Shown here piece after piece: positions 24,911-35,381 of a stretch of 64,000 nucleotides of DNA. The DNA is taken from NCBI RefSeq assembly GCF_910592395.1, contig NC_088326.1:2051001-2115000 (forward strand), given 5' to 3'. The translations under genes and the position numbers were made by a program. This stretch comes from Lineus longissimus (Eukaryota; Nemertea; Pilidiophora; Heteronemertea; Lineidae). Within the stretch, counting starts at the first letter, position 1; the number at the start of each line of letters is the position of its first letter. The notes beneath the pieces are model-generated. The model was not told the origin of the DNA, ran no database searches, and saw nothing but the letters and a program-made list of their open reading frames with translations.

Positions 24911-27008
24911 ATGTCAGCGCCCATGCAAGAAAAATTTCCGCTGTTCTCGATCTATTTTCTTCTATTTTTCTACTTTTTTACATGTCTATGCACAGAAACA
25001 GATGTTCACGAAGGTGAAATAAAACACTAGCGCATCTCCTCTCGATCGTTTTAGAAAAATAAGCCTGTTTTGGTATTGGAATGAGTTTTGAAATTTTGAC
25101 CCCTATGCAGTGCACACTGCAAATGTACAGCCAGGCCGAGTGTACATTACCATGGCTTCAGAAAAATGGCCAAATAATGGACTTTTAGTCCAGATACGCT
25201 GTGGTTGTGGATTGTGTATGACGTAACGTTTTCATGTTGTTTGGAGTTCACTTCCTGATGAGACAGCAATCAACAATGATAAAATTGACAGGCCTAAAAC
25301 TCAGAATATTTTCATCCTTTCAGAATTCCTGCTTTGTAGAACCTGTGGTCATGAAGTAGCTGATGGAGCACATTTAACATCAGTTCCAAGCCTCTTAGCT
25401 ATTCATCAGAGAAACGACACAATACTCGGACAACCTCATGTCTTAATACAACTCTTCAAAAATCCCCAAGGTACGGTCATATTAATTTATATTCTCCCTT
25501 TAAAATGAATACTCGTCAGAATTGGGCCAATTGAGTAGCATGCTTAGAAATTGACAATTATTAAAGTGACATGAATAACATGAATGAAACTACATTTTAT
25601 TCCTTTTCTAGGTACAACATTTGAGGTAGTGACTGTGAGTGACGGTGATGTTATCAAACATGACCAGGTGGGTAGGATAGGACTACGTGTAAAGGAATTA
25701 TAGGAATGGCAATTAATGCAATTGCATGCCGCGAAGTTACTATTTATAGCTCACAAGGTCATTTGCATAAGATATTGATGACGTTTTAGTCACGTGACAG
25801 TCGGACATCGACACTTATTTCTACGCATTTGACCTTATTTCAAAGTCAATTATCTTGACCCTGCATTGTTTTTAGCATGAATGATACCATAGAGTCAGAG
25901 AGAGAAATATTCAGAACAATTATGTAGTATTTCCAACACTCGGACATGTGCCAGATTGAATCTAACTGCCCTAGTTAGAAAGCCTGAATCCATTACGAAA
26001 CCGCATGTTTGTCCGACATTGCCTGTAATTCAGCGATGGGGAAATAGAGGGCAGCAGCTGCAGTGACGTCATCTTCGCGGAATGCTATTGGCAGACTGAT
26101 GAAGTTCTACGTACAAGGTCTCAGAAATCAATCCTGAACGATTTCTTCCATTGGCCTGCCATATAAGCTTGAACTCCAGAGCGATTCATCTAATTTTATT
26201 CCTTTGTTGACTCGGTATACACGTGATTCATTGTCATTTTTTCCTTGCAGTCTTTTGAGGAGTATACCTGGTTTCCTGGATTCTCCTGGCAGATATTGAT
26301 TTGTCCAAGGTGTGCTGCACATCTTGGATGGTAAGTTTACCAATTTAGAATTCAGGGGAAGCACAGCAAGTGTAAACAAACATGCTAAATATAGGCCAAG
26401 GAGAGCCCAAATTACATCCTTTGTTCCTAAATCCTAACTTCTCAATCGGCTGGCCTTTTTCTGAGGCCTGTGCAAGCTTACGTTATTTCATTGGAAATGT
26501 TTCTGAATTGTCTTTCTCTGTTTCTGCAGGTATTTCAGTCCGTTGTCTGAAGATTCCGAACAGAAAAGTTTCCTTGGCCTAATCCTCCAAAAATTAATTC
26601 ATAAATCATGTAAGTACACTGCTTCTTTTTGTTCCGATTTTTACCAATCAGTGGCAGCACTATCAACATACACGTATCATTGATTCAGGACAGTTTGCCA
26701 GGAGGCCTATGCTGCGGGTTCATTGTATTTTCTCATGCCTCCGCTACATGTGTATCTAGCCGAAGTGCTCTTGTCTACACCAGCAGATGCCAGTTGTTGA
26801 TAGCAATGATCATGCCCGTCTGAAGTAAAGCATAAGGTTGAAGTCCCCTTCAGTAGCAACAATAAACACCTTATTCTAATGTGAGACTTGGTGTATTTCC
26901 GTATTTCATGAACTCCTTTGCTCAATACTGATATCCTGATGTATATTTTCAAGTTTGATTTCAGTTGCCGATTCCATCCTCATTACGCCAAAATCTTTCA
27001 AGAGCTGA
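24911..27008 (+). CDS. secreted CULT-domain (cereblon thalidomide-binding-fold) protein
   Basis: Complete six-exon model, 169 residues: exons 24911-25013, 25324-25470, 25612-25667, 26251-26330, 26530-26609, 26965-27008, all GT-AG with continuous phase. ATG 24911 begins a strong signal peptide (hydrophobic core FSIYFLLFFYFFTC, about residues 12-25); an in-frame ATG at 24845 would put 22 polar residues ahead of it and is less likely. The mature protein is a single CULT domain: zinc ligands CRTC (C39, C42) and CPRC (C120, C123), and YTWFPGFSW...HLGW giving W109, W115 and W129, which align with cereblon W380, W386 and W400 of the ligand cage. The LON domain of cereblon is absent, so this is the stand-alone secreted CULT class, whose physiological ligand is not established. 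Confidence 0.93.
25720..26089. mobile_element. 371-bp TIR element, copy 2
   Basis: About 90% identical to 7179-7549 throughout. The right end is identical (CGCGGAATGCTATT) while the left end has drifted (AATTGCATGCCGCGAAG). It fills much of intron 3 of the CULT gene. Confidence 0.85.
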
Positions 27009-29204
27009 TGGCCGTTCTCCGGTGTCATCTCCTGGTTGAGAAGTTTTACTAGTCTGGTGCTTGTGAATATTGTGGCTCAAGATATGTTTTGGAGCAGTTT
27101 GCAAATTGACCGGTTGGCAATAAAGTTCACGGCGGGTCCAAGTTATCTGTTTAAAGCAGTGTTTAAGAGCCTGTTGTTTCATTAGGTCCCAACTGAGCTG
27201 GACCTCTCCCTGTACATGTAGATTTTAAAATATCTCATTCTCTGCCGATTGGAAATGACTTGTCATTCCAATTTCCTGTCAGTTCTCAACAGCTGCCGAG
27301 ACATTTTGAGCCTTTGTGTACTTGTAAGTGGAGTGGAGCTTATAGATTAGAATAAAAACATTTGTTAGAACACTTCTTGAAAAATATGTTTTTGTGCAGG
27401 TTTTGATTTTCACTCTTGGTGCTCATGACATCATGGTATGGCGTTTTGTTTTTTGAAATTCGTAGAGTAAAGATGGTCTGGAATTTGACTAAAGGATGTT
27501 ATATTAATTGTTGTAAGATGTCTAAATTCAGAGGACAGTTTACAGTTAAGTTGCAATCTTTATGATGACCAAAGTGACCTTGTAAGATATTTGCTCTGTT
27601 TTGTTATAGTTCACATGTGTAAGAAGCAAATAATGTGGATGCATTGGTGCTTTGTGTTAGGTGTGCTTCCGAGCTAGGCCTTGTTTCTTGAGCAGTATTG
27701 TCAATGATTATGGTACTATGCATGTTGTCTGAAAACTATGGTGACTGTTAAATTGGTCATGAGTGAGTCATATCAACTTGGGTTTGTAGCTCTGGAGTTG
27801 AAGTGCTCTCATGAGGGTGGCTCGAAAAATAGAAAGGCACTTTTTCAACACCCATTGTTTGTTTTCTTTGGGTCACCCTGTATATTCCATTAAAATAGAT
27901 CACAAATTGTGATGACGTATGATTGAGTTAACAGTCTATCAGCACGTATTCAGACTTAAATGATAATGGCTTCTGTGATGTTTCTGAAGTGGTATTTCAA
28001 AACTAAAATGTGATTCTTTGTTGTCTAAAGTTTTGAAGTGTGGAGTATGAATCTTTTGTCAGATCTGTGGCAATAGTAACTCTGTTTTCTGTGTAAAATG
28101 CATTTGTTTTTACAGAACTGAAGGTTGCCAGACGAAGTGCAACTCCTCTATGCATGAATATAATTTCAAGAACGGTCCCCTGATTGGGTTTAGATGCATA
28201 AAACCTGAGCTTGGTGCCTCACATGTGGTGTGCTGGGACCAAAACAATGATTATGCCTTTCATTGTGATTACAGTTTGGTGCAATAAAAATAGAATCATG
28301 AAGTACTGTAGTGGCCTCAACATCTTCCAAAGTCTCCCAGGGTATTTTCTGAATGAAAACCAGACTTTATTGGCCTTATAACATTTGTATGCTTCAAAAA
28401 CTGAATGACCATTGTTAAATTCCACATAGAATAGGTTATGAAGTAAGGTGTATGGTGGTTGGTAAATACACATTCTGGCACAGGACAATTAGTCATGGCT
28501 GGGGTGCAATATTGAATGTCTCGCAAAAGCAAGATTATTTTCACAACTGTTTATGTAATTGTGTGATGTGGTCATTATGGCCCTTTTGTAGGGGTGTTTG
28601 ATCAAATCTGTCCAAGAAAGGCACCTGCCCTTAGGAGTTTTATGTATGTATGTATGTACTATTGTTTGTATTGTTGCTGCACCTTGTACCCCTTTGCAAA
28701 TGCATAGACCCAGGCCTTGACCAGTCCATTTGTAATATCCTGTCAGCCACATTGTGTACAGAGGTCACCAGTGTAGTGTGCCTGGGTCTTTATATTTGAT
28801 GATTTCTATCATGGTTGTACAACGTACATTGTTATATGGTGGAAGTTGTTGATGTTTTTGAATAAAAGTATTGTTACACATAAAAGATCTCCACTTTTTT
28901 CAAACATTGCTACCTGGTATAACTGCTGTAGACTCGTCAGAATCCTTTGTCCAAGCAATTTTATTCTGTGGTGGCAATGCTCTTCTTCAGTTTCTACCCT
29001 TGAGTTTTTCTCTGCCAGAACAGGGACTGGCTCGTGTCTACTGTTGCTCCTAATGAGGATGAGCAATTTGATGAACTAGTGTGTGGTTCTATTTCTAGAA
29101 GTCCTGAGACCCGTGTAAAATAAACATGCTGCAAAATGTTTTCTGGACTACAGTACTAGAGGGACTTTCTATAAATTGCTATTAACAGCAAAATTCCTGA
29201 GTTC
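27009..29204 (+). other. probable 3' UTR of the CULT gene and intergenic space
   Basis: T-rich non-coding sequence on the plus strand with AATAAA at about 27351, 28283, 28860 and 29110, each a possible poly(A) signal for the CULT gene. A short TATG microsatellite is at about 28642. No convincing frame on either strand. The convergent flavoprotein gene ends at 29205. Confidence 0.45.
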
Positions 29205-30758
29205 TCATTCTGGCAGACCAGTTTTCGCCTTCTTGTCCCTGATAGCCTCTGCGTACCACTCCAGGTATTTGATCACACTTTCTACTTTCTTCTTAACCTT
29301 TTCGATCGGAGTCCCATCTGCTGACAATGCCGTCGTAACAGATGGAATGATGCACTGAGCCTGGCTGCTGATGGTGCCGATTTCAGACAAGACGGAGCGC
29401 AGAGCTGTGGCTGCTCGAATACCACCGAATGGCCCTGAAAATGAAATAGAATTTTCAAATTAGGACGATAGTTTGAAAATTAAGTAAACATGGTAAAGAA
29501 TAAGTTTATGGAATAGTGGACAGATCACACTCTACACTCGCAAATGCCTTAGTAAAATCCCATCTCCGCGTCGCCCCACTAAAAGGGGTCAGGATTGAAG
29601 CTTCTCACTGCTAGACTCGCAGGGAAGTCCATTGCATCATCCTGTAATCGGATCTCCTTTAATATGGGCGACAGGATGGGAGGGTGAGGCCGGTCCAATG
29701 TGTCCAGCGTGTACTCATTGCAGGCATTGTGAGGGGCTAAAGATTGTCCATGGATCAGATGTGCTTTCCCCCTTGGGAATTAGTTTAGAAATGTATGATA
29801 TCGAATATGCCACTACACCCAGAGGCTTGAAGGCAAGATGCATCCTATTCCAAGCCTAAAAGTTATACTAGAAAGAGAACTAGTATTAGTTCTAATACAT
29901 CACTGACTTACCAACAGAATATGCGATGATACTGGACGGCTTAAAGGCAAAGGACTTCAGTGGAAAATGGTCAATCAGATTAAAGAGGCCTGGCGGACAG
30001 GTGGCGTTGTACTCTGCAGTTATAAACACAAATGCATCGGCCTCTTTGACCTTTTCATTCAATCTACGGAGTTCTGCCGGAGCTTCAGATAATGAATCCT
30101 CTTTATAGAAGTGTAATGGCTTTTTCAGCAAGGGGAACCCCATGCCTTCTAGCTCCCTGGCATCTGTAAAAAAGATAAAGACTATTAATGGTCACTGCTG
30201 AGGACGCTGCATCCGAGATACAGGACTTTGATACTCCTACCTCGTAACTGGTGCCAGGATGAGGACACTGTAGCCTTATCTTAAACCATCACAGAGGGCA
30301 CCATGACTGTATGTGACAAACATGACAAATGTGTGAACTGATGAAAAATTACATGGTTAAGTAGGCCTAACATACCAGCAAAGACTACACCCCGGACGCA
30401 GCGGCCCGGCCTCGTCCCTCACCGTACACAATGAGATCCAATTAGGATAACGCAATGGACTGCCCAGGGTGTTTAGCAAAGACAAGCAATTTCTGGAAAG
30501 ATGTGCGTTGCCGTCTCACAAATTGGTGATCTCAAAGTTCACATAATCGACACACGCAAATGTATTTACTATGGGCTTTTTGGTGCTGCGAACGGCACGA
30601 CCTAAAATGATCTGGCGAAAAATCGTGTTGCCACACCTACCTAGAACAGTTACTTCGTAGTTCAACAGCTCGTTAAGGACCATCTTCAACACTCTCTCCC
30701 CATTTCTTCCCTCTCTCAAACTCCCCATAAACACGGCGACCTTCAAAGCAGACATCAT
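29205..30758 (-). CDS. NADPH-dependent FMN-reductase-like flavoprotein, copy A
   Basis: Complete three-exon model: 30758-30641, 30163-29912, 29434-29205; 199 residues, both introns phase 1. The flavodoxin-like fold is shown by strand 1 plus phosphate loop (VAVFMGSLREGRNGERV, about residues 7-23), the family core ITAEYNATCPPGLFNLIDHF, and PFGGIRAATALR after the last intron. This matches the PF03358 family (yeast Lot6p/azobenzene-reductase type), soluble FMN enzymes that reduce quinones, azo compounds or FMN with NAD(P)H. Two adjacent Met codons open the frame, so the true start may be residue 2. It lies about 0.6 kb downstream of its paralogue B, same strand. Confidence 0.93.
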
Positions 30759-31386
30759 AGATATCGGTATACCTGATACAACACGTATAGAGCGCTTTAC
30801 CGTATGCTATATACGATACTATAGAGTTGATTTGAAAAGCAGAAGTCAATGGAGTCACAAGGCGTGGCAGCATGGCGCATGGCACGTGGCGACAGTGAAA
30901 GTGGCGGGTAGTTGTCAAGTTAAATCGCTGTGATCGGCGATTATAATAAATCGATTGTCAGCGTGATGAGCGTTGTTATGAATAGCCTATGTGGAGGCGA
31001 ATAATTTGAACGACAAACGACTTTTTGAGTAAAATAATGCATTTTTATTCAACCAGCTGACCGGAGTGTTACGATGTACAGTTTACCACGTCAGAATACG
31101 TATAATATTGACGCAACTCAAAATGATTTACCCATAAACAAATAAGAAGAACCCCACCAATGGGAAATTATGTCATACGGCTCCTAACAGACTTTACAGC
31201 ATGATGTTCTTTTCCGTTTGTTTTCTGTCAACGTTCATCATGTTTAACGTCTAATTTCTTCCCCCGCCCCAGCCCCGATCAGCCCCCACGATCCTGCGTG
31301 GCAGTGGGGCAGCCGCTCGATCGCGTGTGAAGACCAGGGGTGGGAACTCGGTCGCCAAAAGACACCAGTATCATGATCAGTGTCCG

Positions 31387-33225
31387 TCAATTCTGTGGAA
31401 GTCCACTTCTAGCTTTCTTCATCTTAAAAGCATCCGCGTACCACTCGAGACTATCCAGACATTTCTTAAGATTCTTCGCGACCCTCTCGGTGGGTTCCCC
31501 GGCCTCTGACAGGGCATCTTGGACTGTTGGAATCACGACCTGCGACTGGACACTCACGGTGCCGATTTCCGATAAGACGGGACGCAGCGCCGCGGCGGCA
31601 CGTATTCCTCCGAATGGCCCTGAAATAAATTGTTGAAACGTATTACTGTGTTACACGGATCCCCCATTATATGATGGTCGATGGGAGATTCTGTTACGGG
31701 AATTCCGTGTGACATTATAGAAGCTTTGATGAGTCCATGGTATACGACCATGTTTCCCATTATGGATTCTATAATGGAGAATTTATGACGAACTATCATA
31801 GATACTATGATGATTTACGTGTATCTCCTTCACAGATTCTTAGACGGAAACTGTTGCCTGTTTATGAAAATGAATATATTCACAATGGTCCCTCATCAAG
31901 TTAACGAGCTTGAAAGAAGTTGCTTCTCCTACCTATGGCACGCCAAAGCGGAATTATTTCAACCCTGTACAAAATGTTGGCTTGTTTTCTGAAAATGTTG
32001 GATCTTTTTTTTAAATAATGCTTATATTTTGTACAGGGTTGAAATAATTCCGCTAATGTTGGCTTGTTTTCTGAAAATGTTGGATCGTTTTTAAAATGTT
32101 GCTAATATTTTGTACAGGGTTGAAATAATTCCGCTTTGGCGTGCCATACCTACCCATAGAATATGCGATGATGCTGGACGGTTTATAGGCGAACGACGCC
32201 GGCGGAAAATGGTCAATCAGGTTCAACAGGCCTGGCGGACAGGTGGCGTTGTACTCGGCAGTGACGAAAACTAGGGCGTCCGCTTCTTGGATCTTGCTGT
32301 TGAGGCTTTGGAGAATTTCTGGCGCCTGGGTGGGATCCGGGTAGAAATGCAGTGGCTGTTTTAGCAGTGATACGTCTTGTCCTTCTAGCTCTTTTTGGTC
32401 TGAAACAAAAGTCAAAAGGAAGAACCTTCATTATAATCGTTGGGAGAAAGCTTAGTACAGGCCTACTAATATTATCCCTTATAATTCGTATTTGCTCCAG
32501 GCCGTTATGGCGTAACAGGCTTTCAAATGCACAGTTTAAAAGTCGATGCGTTACGTGATTGAGTTCACAGCAAGCCTAACAAACTTCGGGTTCGGACAGC
32601 AATCTGTGTGTTTGTGGTCAAAACATATTCAGCGAAGGTATAACAATAAGCGAAATAAAAGGAGCCCCACTGAGCACGGCAACGCGGCAGTTTTTGCCTA
32701 GATAAATTCTGCTTAGTCACGCCCTGTTCGGAGCACCTCATCTCATCTCCAACCCGGTGTGACAGCGGATATAGTCCCCCTGGAGTCATAGTCCGGTAGC
32801 ATTGTATTTGATCAATTAAGCAGCATGGTCTATTGCACCGCTAACCCTAACCAAAACATTTAGCAATGCGGGCTATTGTTACACGGACTATCAGCCCTAG
32901 GACTACTATCCCTTGCACACCGGATACATGCATTCAATGTAGGACTGTAATATCGGTTAGGAGCCGTCGTGATCTTGTTGCAGATCTGCGTTTCAATAAC
33001 ATCAGGGTCATATTCGGCGCAGACTAGCTCATCGATGAGGACACTCACGCCTCAGATTTATCGACATATAATCGGGCCTCCCCCGGAGAAATTGAATATA
33101 TACTTACCAAGAACGGTGACAGTATGCTTCCTCGTCGTCAACGCATTGGATACCATCTGGACCACCCTGTCACCCATCCGGCCATTGCGACAACTCCCTT
33201 GAAATATCACAACCCGGAACGCCAT
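31387..33225 (-). CDS. NADPH-dependent FMN-reductase-like flavoprotein, copy B
   Basis: Complete three-exon model: 33225-33108, 32399-32154, 31619-31387; 198 residues. Intron positions and phases are identical to copy A, and exon 1 has the same 118-base length, so the pair arose by tandem duplication. Landmarks: VVIFQGSCRNGRMGDR (phosphate loop), VTAEYNATCPPGLLNLIDHFP, and PFGGIRAAAALR. The frame continues open upstream to an ATG at 33303, but the Met at 33225 aligns with copy A and is preferred. A 215-bp transposon sits in intron 2 directly against the donor of exon 2. The core around the flavin site is nearly identical to A; the N-terminal part and the tail differ more. Confidence 0.93.
31934..32148. 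mobile_element. 215-bp MITE with perfect 42-bp TIRs at a splice donor
   Basis: The left end (31934-31975, starting TATGGCACGCCAAAGCGG) is exactly the reverse complement of 32107-32148. Direct repeats CCTACC flank it (31928-31933 and 32149-32154). Inside, an approximately 80-bp unit is tandemly repeated, with TTTTGTACAGGGTTGAAATA recurring at about 32028 and 32108. The right-hand CCTACC is the exon-2 donor of flavoprotein B read on the other strand (G then GTAGG). Confidence 0.9.
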
Positions 33226-33303
33226 ATCTGAAGAATCGTATGGTACACTCGTGACCGCTCGTGTTCCTTTATTGAGCTCGTGGATCCACTGCCTGTACAT
33301 CAA

Positions 33304-34274
33304 GACAAAAAATGTTTACCTTTCAAGATCAATATTTTTAGGTTGTGCTATATGAGGGATAAGGGGAGGGGTGTTTGTTAAGGGTTGACTGTAAGGTGAG
33401 AGAGAACAGCCGATCCGGATTTTAAATGGGCATGCACTTCAATAAATCTAAACCCTTTGGGTTTTTAGGATCTAGGCCCGGAGAATAGGGGGCTAACCGG
33501 GCTGGTGAGTTCTTATATAGGGGTTTTGTATACACGATTGCATTGCATCGATATATGCCGCAAAGTCGGCCAGGACCCGGTGTAACATCTGTGGTTGTTT
33601 CCCATGTGTCAGTGTTTCGAAGTTTCCAAACAATAGGCAGCTAGAGAGACCACGACTTTTCAATAGGGGGGGGGGGGGGGGGGGGGGGGGGTACACAGAA
33701 AAACTTGTCAATCTATTTTTGAGCGTTCCCAAACAATGAGGGGAAACACTCAAAAACAGAAACACTCAAAAACATTACACCGGCACGACATTGGTGACTG
33801 CAGCATTTTTCGCCTGTCGCTAGTGCTGGAATAACATAAACCTCATAGCTCAATCGGCACCACATTTTAATTTTTACTGACTCCTAGGTCAAAGTCCTGA
33901 GATCAAAGTCCGAGAAATCGGACTTTGCTCGCCCAGATGATAATTTCCACTTACCCCACAATTCACAAATATCGAAGTTATGTACGATAGCGGCGAACAA
34001 TAATTTGACGAAAACAAGAGGTCGGAAATCTGTTGGCCTCGGCCTAATTGATATACTTAGTAGAATTTCTCGATATTTATCTGACGATTAGTAGGAGTAT
34101 TTTTGATGTAATTTGATGGGAACAATTATACAAAGCTGTGATATTATTTAAGGCAAGAGTTACAATCGCATTGCATATCGTTCATGACGCATTGCTGATA
34201 TTGGCTGTGGCGATCGACCGAAACCTACTCCAGGCGCTTTATATCTTGTCAATCAGAAAAGGAATATCATAAAA
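33304..34274. other. divergent spacer between flavoprotein B and the cysteine-rich peptide gene
   Basis: Holds the start regions of two genes on opposite strands. The main feature is a homopolymer of 26 G at 33666-33691. A TATA-like TTTATATC is at about 34239, close to the peptide ATG at 34275. Confidence 0.5.
33666..33691 (+). repeat. poly-G tract (26 bases)
   Basis: An uninterrupted run of G. The exact length is unreliable in most sequencing. Such a run can form quadruplex structures. Confidence 0.95.
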
Positions 34275-35113
34275 ATGAAGGTAGGATGACACAATAATAT
34301 ATATTCTTGATTTAGCTCACTGCCTGCTTTCATGCTTTGTACATGCGGACAGCGTGCAGTAACTCGGGCGAGGTCTCATTCGTGGTCGCCTCATGATTGT
34401 CCCCGGGATTGTCCCTAGTTTTGTGCGCCGTGTCGAGCAGCGGAACGACGAATATAGCTCCGCCCGGTGTAACAGTTTTAACTGTCCTACGATAGAATTA
34501 TTTTGGGAAGAACGAATGCGCTTCTAATCTGCCGTGCTTCCAGGTAAGTGGAATCAAATAGAGCCATTCCTTCCTCTGTCTACGAAAGGGACGGACAACT
34601 TTTCTACGGAGGCTGTTAGACACGGCTACATCGGTACTTTTCGGGTTGTCAGGACTGTACAGGCCCATCTCAACAAACGCGGATCACGTAAAATGCCCTG
34701 TTAGTTTTACACCTGTAAGATCGGCCAGGGGCTACTTTGCAAGATTTGAAGACCTGCGACTGTAATGTCATCTTCCATGAAGAGCCGTGCACTCATACAT
34801 GTACTTTAAAATACCTGACGATTCCTGACGAGTTTACAGTTATCTCAAAAATATTTCTCGTCCATTTCAGGTTGCTCTTATTCTCATCGTCATTCTGATC
34901 GCAGTCTCCTTGATCTCAGCAAAAACGGAAAATGGTACCAACAGCAAATCACGCGACAGGCTCATGTGTAAGAAGGCTTGCCGAAGAATGCGGAACCGTT
35001 GCTACAATAGGGTGCCTGCCGGAAGATGCGAGGGCATCCGTCGCGGTTTTTGGAAATGCGTGAAGAAGGTCTGCCACGAGGAGATGGGGCATTGTTACTC
35101 AGGCTGTAGTTGA
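34275..35113 (+). CDS. secreted cationic eight-cysteine peptide
   Basis: Two exons: 34275-34280 (ATG AAG only) and 34871-35113, joined by a GT-AG intron in phase 0; 82 residues. Residues 1-18 form a textbook signal peptide (MKVALILIVILIAVSLIS). The mature part has eight cysteines (35, 39, 46, 55, 65, 70, 77, 81), spaced C-x3-C-x6-C-x8-C-x9-C-x4-C-x6-C-x3-C, and is rich in Arg and Lys. Even cysteine number, small size and charge suggest a disulfide-stabilised host-defence or signalling peptide; the outer CxxxC pairs resemble helical hairpin peptides. No family is recognised, and toxin, antimicrobial and hormone roles all remain open. Splitting almost the whole reading frame from its initiator codons is unusual. 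Confidence 0.82.
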
Positions 35114-35272
35114 ATCGTGTATAGACCAACTAAAGTAGATATTCTACCCTAGAACGTTATTGAATCATAGCGTTTTTTCTTTCTTGGAGTAATAATATAC
35201 AAAGGACCATGTTGGTGACAAAACAGAACTCTGACTGTCCTGGTGGGTGTTTTGAAAACATGGCAGGCAGGT

Positions 35273-35278
35273 AATAAA
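35273..35278 (+). terminator. poly(A) signal of the cysteine-rich peptide gene
   Basis: AATAAA 160 bases after the stop codon, in the 268-bp gap before the convergent P450 stop codon. Confidence 0.6.
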
Positions 35279-35381
35279 ATGCTTGCTTGTTTTTTTTGTG
35301 AAGTAAAAGTTGTCTTTTATATCCCTCCAATGTAATGGGGAAAGTTTAGGCATTTTCCGCAATTGTGAATTTCCCAGCAAA

